Of a DNA stretch of 40,918 nucleotides, positions 7,555 to 15,118 are shown piece after piece. The number at the start of each line of letters is the position of its first letter. Within the stretch, counting starts at the first letter, position 1. The notes under the pieces are model-generated. The model searched no databases. It worked only from the letters and a program-made list of their open reading frames with translations, and was not told the DNA's origin. A program made the translations under genes and the position numbers. This stretch comes from Deltaproteobacteria bacterium (GTDB lineage: Bacteria > Myxococcota_A > UBA9160 > SMWR01), in NCBI GenBank assembly GCA_002729515.1, contig PBYF01000117.1, positions 1 to 40,918 of the forward strand. Reading direction: 5' to 3'.

Positions 7555-8316
7555 ATGCGCACCATCGTCATCACCGGTTCTGCATCGGGTCTGGGAGCCG
7601 CGCTCGTTCGCCGGCTCGAGAGGGACGGACACCGCGTCATTGGGCTCGACCGGCGCGACGCCCCCATCGTCGCCGACCTCGGCACGCCCGACGGGCGCGC
7701 TGCGGGCATCGCGGCGGCACGGGAGGCCTGCGGAGGGAGTCTCGACGGACTCGTGTCCTGCGCCGGCCTCGGCCCCTACGACGACCCTCAAACCATTTGC
7801 CGAGTGAATTATTTTGGTGCTGTCGCAATTCTCGACGGGTTGAAACCGGAGCTCTCCCGGGGTAGCGCACCCGCCGCGGTTGCGATCTCGTCGATCGGTG
7901 CCGCGGCCGAGATGTTAATGCTGCCCGAGTACCTCCAGGCCTGCCGCGACGGCGACGAGAAGCTGGCCCAGGGGATCATGGCCGACAAAGACGGCACCAC
8001 GTCGTACTCGAACGCCAAGCGCGCGCTCGCCGAGGCGGTGAAGAAGCGCGCCGTCGAGTGGGCACCCGAGGGCATCCGCATCAACGCCGTGGCGCCCGGC
8101 AAGATGGACACCCCGATGCTCGACCGCCTGCTCTCGGACGCAGCCCACGCGCCGGCCATCGAGGCCATGCCGGTACCCATGGGACGCCACGGCAGCGCCG
8201 ACGAGATCGCCGGGGTGGTGGCCTTCCTGCTCGGGCCGGACGCGAGCTATGTCCAGGGGCAAGTCATCATCGCCGACGGCGGATCGAATGCCCTGCTCGA
8301 CCCCACGCGGGTCTAG
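7555..8316 (+). CDS. Short-chain dehydrogenase, 3-alpha-hydroxysteroid dehydrogenase-like
   Basis: 253 residues of the classical SDR fold. The cofactor loop is TGSASGLG (7-14), the NNAG position reads SCAG (68-71), the active-site Ser is S112/S113, and the catalytic pair is Y151 and K155 (YSNAK). The TGSASG loop, the SCAG variant and the long insertion before YSNAK recall 3-alpha-hydroxysteroid dehydrogenase/carbonyl reductase of Comamonas. Steroid activity is therefore plausible but not proven. The predicted reaction is NAD(P)-dependent oxidation or reduction of a secondary alcohol. The gene stands alone on the plus strand, opposite the beta-oxidation operon. Confidence 0.85.
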   Translation: MRTIVITGSASGLGAALVRRLERDGHRVIGLDRRDAPIVADLGTPDGRAAGIAAAREACGGSLDGLVSCAGLGPYDDPQTICRVNYFGAVAILDGLKPELSRGSAPAAVAISSIGAAAEMLMLPEYLQACRDGDEKLAQGIMADKDGTTSYSNAKRALAEAVKKRAVEWAPEGIRINAVAPGKMDTPMLDRLLSDAAHAPAIEAMPVPMGRHGSADEIAGVVAFLLGPDASYVQGQVIIADGGSNALLDPTRV

Positions 8317-8330
8317 CGCCCGCGGCACTT

Positions 8331-8352
8331 CGGCTCTCGCTCGCGCGAGCCG
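8331..8352. terminator. Possible hairpin between convergent genes
   Basis: CGGCTC (8331-8336) and GAGCCG (8347-8352) can pair around a 10-base loop just after the SDR stop. There is no T tract. The convergent layout of the flanking genes makes a terminator plausible. Confidence 0.25.
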
Positions 8353-8439
8353 GCTGTGGCTCGAGCGCTTCCGCTTCGGGCCGATCGAATGAGCGCGGCG
8401 GTGCGCGACCTGCGGCGCTAGCGAGGTGCCCCTCGCGCC

Positions 8440-8730
8440 CTAGGAGGCCCCGGACTTCTGGCATTTGAAAGCCTGGGTGCACCAATGGCCAGCGTTCATG
8501 CAGATGATGAATTTATTCTCCTGGCCGCTGCCCTTCGGAACGCGTGCCGGCTGCAGATTGGCCCCGACCTCCGACAAACACTCGGCGCGTCTCGCTTTGA
8601 AGCCACCCATGCTGTCGGCACCGCTCTCGCTGTACCAACTCGAGTAGGGCCAGGTCGTAATCGGACCCGACGCACAGCCCGCGAGCAACAGCGCGCCAAT
8701 CAGTGCCCACACGATGCTTCGTATGCTCAT
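8440..8730 (-). CDS. Small lipoprotein, last gene of the beta-oxidation operon
   Basis: 96 residues. The N-terminus is a lipoprotein signal ending in the lipobox LLAGC (lipidated Cys19), followed by a short Ser/Trp/Tyr-rich linker. Four more cysteines follow (RAEC, FIIC, HWC, FKC), which suggests two disulphides in the periplasm. The ATG overlaps the TGA of the upstream MaoC gene (ATGA), so translation is probably coupled to the catabolic operon. The family was not recognised. A lipoprotein in this place could help substrate uptake or envelope association, but nothing in the sequence shows that. Confidence 0.7.
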   Translation of the reverse strand: MSIRSIVWALIGALLLAGCASGPITTWPYSSWYSESGADSMGGFKARRAECLSEVGANLQPARVPKGSGQENKFIICMNAGHWCTQAFKCQKSGAS

Positions 8731-9218
8731 GATGAAACCCCTGGCTTCCAGTCCTCACCCCGCCGGCGCCACGGATTGTCTCCCTCATGGGTGGGAATCG
8801 CCACTCGCGCCGTGCAGACCGTGGTGGTGCGTCCGCCGCTCACGAGTTCGAGCTCGACCTCGGCCCAGGTGCACCCCGCATCGTCGGTGTCGACGCCCGT
8901 CACCGTGCCGTTGAAGACCATGGTCTCGCCCGGGAAGACGGAGTCCTTCATGCGAAACCGAATCCAGCCCATGCGCCCGTACGGTCCGGTCCAGTCGGTG
9001 ACGTAGCGCTCGAACCAGGCCGCCAGGTTCGGCGTATTCATGAAGATGTCGCGCACGCCGTTGTTCTCGGTGGCGAACTTGTAGTCGTGGTGCTGGGGCC
9101 GCCAGTCGCGGCTCGCCATGGCACCGAGCACCACGGTCACGGGCGAGACGTCCTTCGAAAGCTCGGGGAGCAGGTCGCCCGGCTTCACCTGATCCGCTGT
9201 CAAGGTCGGGTAGCTCAT
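8727..9218 (-). CDS. MaoC-like hydratase, catalytic subunit
   Basis: 163 residues, starting at the ATG that overlaps the upstream stop (ATGA at 9220-9217). The hydratase-2 active-site pattern is visible: SRDWRPQHHD with D38-x4-H43, in the place of the usual (A/G)SGDxNPIH of R-specific enoyl-CoA hydratases. A hotdog fold is expected. It is coupled to the FAS1-like dehydratase gene just upstream. In actinobacterial steroid degradation ChsH1 and ChsH2 form such a two-gene hydratase, where only ChsH1 keeps the Asp/His pair. This gene matches ChsH1 in that scheme. Predicted reaction: hydration of a 2-enoyl-CoA with a bulky side chain. Confidence 0.82.
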   Translation of the reverse strand: MSYPTLTADQVKPGDLLPELSKDVSPVTVVLGAMASRDWRPQHHDYKFATENNGVRDIFMNTPNLAAWFERYVTDWTGPYGRMGWIRFRMKDSVFPGETMVFNGTVTGVDTDDAGCTWAEVELELVSGGRTTTVCTARVAIPTHEGDNPWRRRGEDWKPGVSS

Positions 9219-9727
9219 CACGAATCCCTCCGGTAGCCGTAGCCCGTGTAGGTCTCGGTGCCCACCCATTCACCGCTCTGGTTCACGTACTCGACATCGA
9301 TGTCCCAGAAGCGGCCGGTGCCGAGCTTCGTCTTCTTCTCACCGCTCACCTTCCGGAGAACCTGCCAGGTGCGCAGGCGATCGCCCGGCCGCACCGGCTC
9401 ACCGAAGGTGACCGTGTTGTCGCTCATGACCGCCTCGGGCAGCCCGAAGATCTCCTTCAAGTCGAAGTGCACCTGGAGCGGCATCACCTGCTCGGTGCGG
9501 TTCGGGGCCCAGAGATGGGGCCGGAACCACACCGAGATCATCGCCGGCGGCGCGATCAGACCTTGGGTGATCTCGTTCGCCGCCTTCTCGTCCCAGTAGA
9601 TCGGGTTGCCGTTCTCCACGGAAGAGCACGTGGTGTAGATGTAGCCCGGCTCCACGTCGAACTCGCCCTCGATCTCGTAGCGCTTCTCGCCGATCCATCC
9701 CTGGACTTCGGCCGGCAGGTCAGACAC
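9218..9727 (-). CDS. FAS1-like dehydratase/MaoC N-terminal-type subunit
   Basis: 169 residues from GTG, with AGGAGG upstream. The sequence fits the MaoC dehydratase N-terminal domain (PF13452 type): EGEFDVEPGYIYTTCSSVENGNPIYWDEKAA near residues 20-50, a GLIAPPAM turn, and the strand FGEPVRPGDRLRTW. No D-x4-H catalytic pair is present, so this should be the structural or substrate-binding half of a heteromeric hydratase with the next gene. The ChsH2 protein of the steroid pathway carries a fused DUF35 domain at its C-terminus. Here that domain is absent, and a separate DUF35 gene lies at 17526. Confidence 0.8.
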   Translation of the reverse strand: MSDLPAEVQGWIGEKRYEIEGEFDVEPGYIYTTCSSVENGNPIYWDEKAANEITQGLIAPPAMISVWFRPHLWAPNRTEQVMPLQVHFDLKEIFGLPEAVMSDNTVTFGEPVRPGDRLRTWQVLRKVSGEKKTKLGTGRFWDIDVEYVNQSGEWVGTETYTGYGYRRDS

Positions 9728-9747
9728 GGGTTCCCTCCTTTTGCGGT

Positions 9748-10917
9748 TCAGGCAACGACGCCGTCAGCGCGCAGCTGCTCGATCTCCTGGGCGGAGACAC
9801 CCGCTTGCCTCAGGAGATCCTCGGTATCGGTCTCGGACGCCACCCGCGCATCGACGGGTCCGTCGGGTTGCTTCATACCGGCGAACGCCGGGGCAAGCTG
9901 ACGGAACCTCGCATTTTCCGGGTGGCGGGCCTCGCAGAAAGCGCCGCGGCCCTGGAGATGGCTGTCTGCGGCCAGCTCGGCCATCGTGTAGACAGGCGCC
10001 ACACAGGTGTCGTTCGGCGAGAGGTCCGCCACCCACTCGTCGCGCGTCCGCTTCGCGAAGGCCGTGCGGAAATCGGCGCGAACTTCGTCCTGCACGGCAT
10101 CGTCGAGTTGATGCTCGAGCCAGCGCTCGCAGCCGATCGCCTTGCACAGATTCGCAAAAAAATGTGGCTCGATGGCACCCACCGAGAGCCATTTTCCGTC
10201 GGCAGCTACGTAGGTGTCGTAGCAGGCGTAGCGGCCGGTCAGGATGTCGTGTCCCGGTCCCGGATCTGCACCCGTCGCCAGGTGCTGATCGACGTTCAGC
10301 GACATCAACCACAGCACGCCTTCCGTCACGGATACGTCCAGATACTCGCCCTCACCCGTCTTCTCCCGCCGCAACAACGCCGCCATGATCGCAATGGCGG
10401 CTTGCATGCCGCCTGCCGCACTGTCGGCCACCGTGGCGCCCGGGATGGGAGGCCCGCCGTCGGCACGCCGGTTCGTCGTGTGCAGGAAACCGCCGACGCC
10501 CAGGTAGTTGATGTCGTGACCCGCCCAGGCCGACATCGGGCCGTCCTGGCCGTATCCACTGGTCGAGCAGTAGATGATGCGCACGTTCAGGGCGCGCAGA
10601 TCTTCGTAGCCCAGACCCAGGCGCTTGACCGCGCCCGGACGCAGGCTCTCGATCACCACATCCGCCTTCTCGACGAGCTTCAGAAAGGCCGCCTTCCCGG
10701 CCGGCGCCTTCAGGTCGATACGTACCCGCTGCATCCAACGGGATCCCGAATACGCGTGGTAGTTCGGCTCGACCTGCAGTCCCGCCTTGCGCGGCGGTGT
10801 TCCGACTTTGACGATGCGAGCGCCGTAGTCGGCGAGGATCCGCGAGCAGCGAGCTGCAGGCCCGACCGTTGCCAGATCGAGCACGGTCACGCCGTCGAGA
10901 GCAGGGGGAATCGACAT
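9748..10917 (-). CDS. Alpha-methylacyl-CoA racemase (CaiB/BaiF family)
   Basis: 389 residues. It has the CaiB/BaiF fold, and the residues used by alpha-methylacyl-CoA racemases rather than by CoA-transferases can be placed: His134 in GHDINY, Asp165 in VADSAAGG, and Glu250 in GAIEPHFF. These match the His/Asp/Glu set known from the Mycobacterium enzyme. The predicted reaction is interconversion of (2R)- and (2S)-methyl-branched acyl-CoA, which lets stereospecific acyl-CoA dehydrogenases act on isoprenoid or sterol side chains. It sits between the dehydrogenase pair and the hydratase pair with gaps of about 20 bp, so it belongs to the same operon. Confidence 0.85.
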   Translation of the reverse strand: MSIPPALDGVTVLDLATVGPAARCSRILADYGARIVKVGTPPRKAGLQVEPNYHAYSGSRWMQRVRIDLKAPAGKAAFLKLVEKADVVIESLRPGAVKRLGLGYEDLRALNVRIIYCSTSGYGQDGPMSAWAGHDINYLGVGGFLHTTNRRADGGPPIPGATVADSAAGGMQAAIAIMAALLRREKTGEGEYLDVSVTEGVLWLMSLNVDQHLATGADPGPGHDILTGRYACYDTYVAADGKWLSVGAIEPHFFANLCKAIGCERWLEHQLDDAVQDEVRADFRTAFAKRTRDEWVADLSPNDTCVAPVYTMAELAADSHLQGRGAFCEARHPENARFRQLAPAFAGMKQPDGPVDARVASETDTEDLLRQAGVSAQEIEQLRADGVVA

Positions 10918-10939
10918 GGTGCGTCCTGACCGGCGCGCC

Positions 10940-12058
10940 TCAGGAATCGAGTACGTCGGCCGCGACGAGTTCTTCCAGGTAGGGCGTATCCCACCAGGAA
11001 AGCTGCAGGTGCTTGGCGCGCCGGAAGAACATCTGCTGGTCGTACTCGATCGTGAACGCGACACCGCCCCAGATCTGCGCGCAGACCCGGGTCGTTTCCC
11101 GGTAGGCCTCGCAGCAGAAGAGCTTCGCCATCGGCGCCAGCCGCGCGATGCTGCGGCCCTGCGTCCGGTTCCACGCGGCCTCGTGGACGAGGGCGCGTCC
11201 ACCGTCGATGCTCGTCGACGCATCCGCCATGTAGTGGGCCAGCGCCTGGAAGGCTCCGAGGGGCTTGTCGAATTGCACGCGCTCGTTCGCGTAGGCGACG
11301 GTCTCCATGAGGCAGCGGTCGGCACCTCCGATCGCCTGAGCGGCGACCAGAATGATCGCGTCGTGCATCACCTTGTCCCACGTTTTCCAGCCCGAACCGG
11401 GCTCGCCAACCCGATCTTCCGACTTCACGCGAACACCGTCGAAATCGACGCGGTAGTGCGGCTCGCGCCCCTGAGATTTGAAAAACGTGAGCGTTACACC
11501 CTCGGCGTCGGGATCGACGAGCAGGGTCTCGACGCCAGCTTCGGAACGGGCGAGAACGAGCAGGCGATCCGCAGCGCTGGCGTAGGGGACCGATCGCTTC
11601 ACACCGTTCAATACGTATTCGCCTCCATCGAGCGTGGCCTCGAGCTGCACACCGGGTTCACCCTGACCGCGCTCCGGCTCGTACCAGGCCGGCGTCAGGA
11701 TTGCGGAGCCGTCGGCGATCTTCGGCAGCCACTCGTCCTTCTGTGCCTCACTGCCGGCTTCGAGCAGGACACCCGTGCCGAGTACGCAGCTCACGAAGTG
11801 GGGAACCGGCGCCATGGCCCGGCCGAGCTCTTCGTAGACGAAGGCCGCTTCGAGCAGGCTCATGCCGCCGCCGCCCTGGCTTTCGGGGATGAGGATGCCG
11901 TTGAGTCCGAGTTCGCCCATCTGCTTCCAAAGCTCGTCCGGGTAGCCCTTGGGATCGTCTTCCACGCTGCGCACGACCTCGACGCTGCAGTGCTCTTCGA
12001 GCATCCCGCGCGTCATGTCGACGATCATCTGCTGCTCTTCGGTGAGTTCGAGATCCAT
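10940..12058 (-). CDS. Acyl-CoA dehydrogenase, second subunit
   Basis: 372 residues from the ATG at 12058. Although the frame is open further upstream, acyl-CoA dehydrogenase homology begins at MDLELTEEQQ. The C-terminal motif GGVAFTIEYD corresponds to the GGxGFTxExD motif of the smaller partner subunits that form alpha2-beta2 dehydrogenases such as FadE27/FadE28 in mycobacterial sterol degradation. The central FAD-contact region (TPAWYEPERG) is degenerate compared with the first gene. That suits the known situation in which the two subunits share FAD sites. It begins 11 bp after the stop of the other dehydrogenase gene. Confidence 0.87.
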   Translation of the reverse strand: MDLELTEEQQMIVDMTRGMLEEHCSVEVVRSVEDDPKGYPDELWKQMGELGLNGILIPESQGGGGMSLLEAAFVYEELGRAMAPVPHFVSCVLGTGVLLEAGSEAQKDEWLPKIADGSAILTPAWYEPERGQGEPGVQLEATLDGGEYVLNGVKRSVPYASAADRLLVLARSEAGVETLLVDPDAEGVTLTFFKSQGREPHYRVDFDGVRVKSEDRVGEPGSGWKTWDKVMHDAIILVAAQAIGGADRCLMETVAYANERVQFDKPLGAFQALAHYMADASTSIDGGRALVHEAAWNRTQGRSIARLAPMAKLFCCEAYRETTRVCAQIWGGVAFTIEYDQQMFFRRAKHLQLSWWDTPYLEELVAADVLDS

Positions 12059-12069
12059 GGGGGAATCCT

Positions 12070-13251
12070 CTAGAAGTTCTTCGGCAGCCCGAGGTGCCGC
12101 CGGGCGATGATATTCTTCTGGATCTCGGACGATCCGCCGCCGACCGTCTCGTTCATGGTCGCACGGTAGGCTCCCTCGAAGCGACCGAGGAGAGGCGCTT
12201 CTTCCTGCCCCTCCATGATCGTTCCCTCGTGGCCGGCAATGTCCAGCGCGTCCTTGCACACGCGCTGCGACAGAGTGGTGGTGAACAGCTTGTACTGCGA
12301 TGACTGGATCGTCGGCGGCTTGCCCCCGCCCTTCGCAGCGCACAGAAATCGTGTGCTAAGCCCCTTGGCCACGGCCGTGTCGGTCACGATATGCGCAATG
12401 GTGCGGCGCACGTTCGGGTCGTCCTTGAGCGGCTTGCCGTCGCGCTTGGCCTGCTTCACCCAGTCGACCAGCACGTCGGTGCGGTTCGTGATCGGGGAGA
12501 GCGTGAACATCGTGAAGCGCTCGAGGTCGAGCGCTTCAGAGATCATCTGGAAGCCGCGTCCGCGCTCGCCCACCAGGTAGTCGTCCGGAACAAAAACGTC
12601 CTCGAAGAAGACCTGATTCGTCGTGTCCTTGCCAATCGTCGGGAGACTCTGCACCTCGAGGCCCGGGTGATCCATCGGGATCAGGAAGAGCGAGATGCCG
12701 TCGTGCTTCCGCTTGTCGGGATCGGTGCGCGCACCCACCCAGTACCAGTCGGCAAAGTGCGCCGAGGTGGTCCACATCTTCTGCCCGTTGAGCTTCCAGC
12801 CGCCCTCGACCTTTTCGGCCTTGAGCTGCATGTTGGCGGCGTCCGAGCCGGCCTGGGGCTCGCTGTAACCCACCGCGAACTCGACTTCGGCGTTCAGGAT
12901 CTGCGGCAGGAACTCCCGTTTGAGCTTCTCGCTGCCGTGACGGATCAGTGTCTTGCCGATGATGCCGACACCCTTGCCAATCTGCGGAGCCGCGTGCCGG
13001 GAGAGTGCTTCGGTCAGGATGAACTCGAAGACCCCCTCGATCTCCTGGCCCCCGTACTGCTTGGGCCAGGACATCCCGAGCCAGCCCTTGGCCGCGAGTT
13101 TCTTCATGAACGCCCGGCGCTCGGGCGTATCCGAGAGCTGGCTGAAATTCTCGCGGTGGTGGTCCATCACAACCGGGTCGTGGTTGTCGACGAGCCATTG
13201 TTCGACCTCGTCGGCGAACTTCTGCTCTTCGGGGGAAAAATCGAAGTCCAC
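12070..13251 (-). CDS. Acyl-CoA dehydrogenase, first subunit
   Basis: 393 residues, the first gene of the operon, starting at GTG with a GAGGTGA Shine-Dalgarno. Full acyl-CoA dehydrogenase motifs are present: VGYSEPQAGSDAA (FAD/substrate loop, about 128-140), QKMWTTSAHFADW, and a C-terminal GGGSSEIQKNIIARR. The Glu that serves as catalytic base in MCAD (YEGTSEIQ) is replaced by Gly, as is common in the large subunits of two-gene sterol-type dehydrogenases whose base lies elsewhere. Predicted to act with the next gene as a heterotetramer on CoA esters with bulky or branched side chains. Confidence 0.9.
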   Translation of the reverse strand: MDFDFSPEEQKFADEVEQWLVDNHDPVVMDHHRENFSQLSDTPERRAFMKKLAAKGWLGMSWPKQYGGQEIEGVFEFILTEALSRHAAPQIGKGVGIIGKTLIRHGSEKLKREFLPQILNAEVEFAVGYSEPQAGSDAANMQLKAEKVEGGWKLNGQKMWTTSAHFADWYWVGARTDPDKRKHDGISLFLIPMDHPGLEVQSLPTIGKDTTNQVFFEDVFVPDDYLVGERGRGFQMISEALDLERFTMFTLSPITNRTDVLVDWVKQAKRDGKPLKDDPNVRRTIAHIVTDTAVAKGLSTRFLCAAKGGGKPPTIQSSQYKLFTTTLSQRVCKDALDIAGHEGTIMEGQEEAPLLGRFEGAYRATMNETVGGGSSEIQKNIIARRHLGLPKNF

Positions 13252-13272
13252 GCTTCACCTCTAAGGATAGGA

Positions 13273-13290
13273 ATACGAGACGTAGCGTAT
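13273..13290. promoter_or_regulatory. 18-bp inverted repeat over the operon promoter
   Basis: ATACGAGACGTAGCGTAT pairs with its reverse complement at 14 of 18 positions (ATACG-nn-ACGT-nn-CGTAT). It lies 22 bp upstream of the first dehydrogenase start and overlaps the proposed -10 box, a typical place for a repressor such as a TetR-family protein. The regulator is not identified. Confidence 0.55.
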
Positions 13291-13313
13291 AGAAATTAGC
13301 CCCTCGCTGTCAA
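13286..13313 (-). promoter_or_regulatory. Candidate sigma70 promoter of the beta-oxidation operon
   Basis: On the minus strand, TTGACA (13313-13308) is followed by a 16-bp spacer and TATACG (13291-13286). The -35 is a perfect consensus match and the -10 is partial. It is correctly placed for the operon beginning at 13251. Confidence 0.55.
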
Positions 13314-13435
13314 ACGAAAAGGGGTACCGGCGGCCCGGGCGGCGCGCTCGACCCGACAGAGGCTGTACTCGTGATGGGGACAGCCGGTGATGGGATCCCG
13401 GTAGCGGGCTTCCGAGACACCGGGGCGATCGGTCC

Positions 13436-15118
13436 CTAGGCCCTACCCCACGCGGCCACGCGGCACGCGCTCCCATCCCCGAGAACCGCCCAGACCTCGC
13501 CAGCGGGTGCGGCGTGCCGCCACGCGACGAAGTGAGGCGCAGCGTCTTCTGCTCCGAAAAGCGGATGACGCAACGGCTCCCCGAGTCCTATTACCCGGCC
13601 CATCGGATCGGTGAAAATCAGGTCGGGAACGCGCACCGACCCGACCTCCCGGGCCCAACCATCGACGCGGACCCAGCGCTTCGATGCACTATCCGCGCTC
13701 CGAAAAATACCGCCCTCGCACGCCTCGCTGCGTTGCGGGTGCAATACGTCGAGTTGCCGGCCCAGAAGAGTGTGGCGCCCGTCGTGAAACATTCCAAGCT
13801 GCCGCCCGCGGAGAAATCCGGCGTGGCGCTTGGCGGCGTCACGTCGGCGCTTTCGGTCCGAAAAGGGCAACGTCGCCTGGTATGCGCTGCGGTCCGATAC
13901 CCCGACAACCAGCGCCAAGTGGGCAGCGCGTACCCGTTCGGCAAAAGTTCCCACCCGGGCACCCTGCGCGAAGTGCGAGGGGATCAGAAGTGTGGCTACA
14001 CCCACGAGCATCACAGCGCGAACGCCCAGTGCAACTGGACCACTCCCGATGCGAACGACGAGCCAGGTGAGAAGCGACGCCCAGAAGAGCAGGGATAGCG
14101 TCTGGTAACGCGGTGTGCCCCAGGACTCTCCGGAGTACGCCGTGCGCCCCCACGCCACGAGGAACGCGCTTCCCATCCAGAAGGCCGCAACGCCGAGACA
14201 CACCACGTCAGCCGGGCGCGGCCGTCTTCGGGCGGCATGTGCCGCCGCAAGAAGGAATGTGACGAGGCCTGCGGCTCCGAGCACCGCACCGGCGTTGGGG
14301 TGCCACCACGAGAGCGGCGCACCGAGGCAACGCACCACCCAGATCACGCGGCTTAGCGGAGCGGTCCACAGCGCGGCGACGTGGACCCCCCGCCCGGGCA
14401 TGTAGCCGGACTGAAAACTCCACGCGACGAGTGCTCCTGCAACGAGAATCGCCGCGGGAACAGGAAGCGGAAGGCGCAGCCACAACGCCGTGAAGACCAA
14501 AAGACCCCAGACGAGCACCCCGTTGGCCATCGACCACGTGGCGACACCAGCCAGTAACACCGCCACCGCCGTGCCGACAACAACCGCCCGGCGAGTCTGT
14601 GCTGCACCCGCCGCGGCCAGCGCAACCAGACTCCACGCGACGACGGCCGAAACCAGGAACCAGTGCACGTTCCACGCACGTGCGAAATTTTCGAGCTGTG
14701 TGGCACAAAAGCAGAGCGCAAGAACCAATCCGGCCGCGAAAGCAACGGCGCTGCGTCCGATGTTCATGCTTTCGCGCTGAGCGGCCCACACCAACGCCCA
14801 CCAAGTGGAGAGCTGCAGGACGACTCCCCACACGAGCACGAAGACGTTGCGTCCCCCAAACCACGCGTAGTCCGCGAGCAATAGAAGCCGGGGGAAGAAG
14901 GGACGGTGCCCACCGTGGTTCTTTGCAAGTCGGCGCCACAAGTCGGAGCCCTGCTCGTGGGCCACGAGCACGTTGACGAAATGCCAGGAGTCGACCGCGG
15001 GACCCGACCACCAGGCCTCCCACAAAAAAACCAGCGTCGAGACACTGGCCGCCGTGCCCAGCACCAGCGCGGCAACTCCGAGGCTAAAAGCGATCGAAGA
15101 GGACCTTGACGGCTTCAC
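13436..15118 (-). CDS. Polytopic membrane protein, possibly GT-C-like
   Basis: About 560 residues. A GTG at 15118 was chosen because it directly precedes a first hydrophobic helix (SIAFSLGVAALVLGTAASVSTLVF); this start lies inside the end of the alcohol dehydrogenase gene (35-bp overlap). About ten further hydrophobic segments follow up to about residue 400, then a soluble C-terminal domain of about 150 residues. The first loop carries HGGHRPFFPRLLLLADY and is rich in charged and aromatic residues, as in GT-C glycosyltransferases, but no family was recognised with confidence. Its place in the thiolase operon may be only a matter of transcription. Function unknown. Confidence 0.65.
   Translation of the reverse strand: MKPSRSSSIAFSLGVAALVLGTAASVSTLVFLWEAWWSGPAVDSWHFVNVLVAHEQGSDLWRRLAKNHGGHRPFFPRLLLLADYAWFGGRNVFVLVWGVVLQLSTWWALVWAAQRESMNIGRSAVAFAAGLVLALCFCATQLENFARAWNVHWFLVSAVVAWSLVALAAAGAAQTRRAVVVGTAVAVLLAGVATWSMANGVLVWGLLVFTALWLRLPLPVPAAILVAGALVAWSFQSGYMPGRGVHVAALWTAPLSRVIWVVRCLGAPLSWWHPNAGAVLGAAGLVTFLLAAAHAARRRPRPADVVCLGVAAFWMGSAFLVAWGRTAYSGESWGTPRYQTLSLLFWASLLTWLVVRIGSGPVALGVRAVMLVGVATLLIPSHFAQGARVGTFAERVRAAHLALVVGVSDRSAYQATLPFSDRKRRRDAAKRHAGFLRGRQLGMFHDGRHTLLGRQLDVLHPQRSEACEGGIFRSADSASKRWVRVDGWAREVGSVRVPDLIFTDPMGRVIGLGEPLRHPLFGAEDAAPHFVAWRHAAPAGEVWAVLGDGSACRVAAWGRA

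Noticed and set aside
9748-10917. Calling this gene a plain CoA-transferase
   Set aside because: GHDINY and GAIEPHFF carry the His and Glu specific to racemases in addition to the shared Asp.
12391-13299. Plus-strand open frame across the first acyl-CoA dehydrogenase gene
   Set aside because: Antisense of a conserved gene and no plausible ribosome site.
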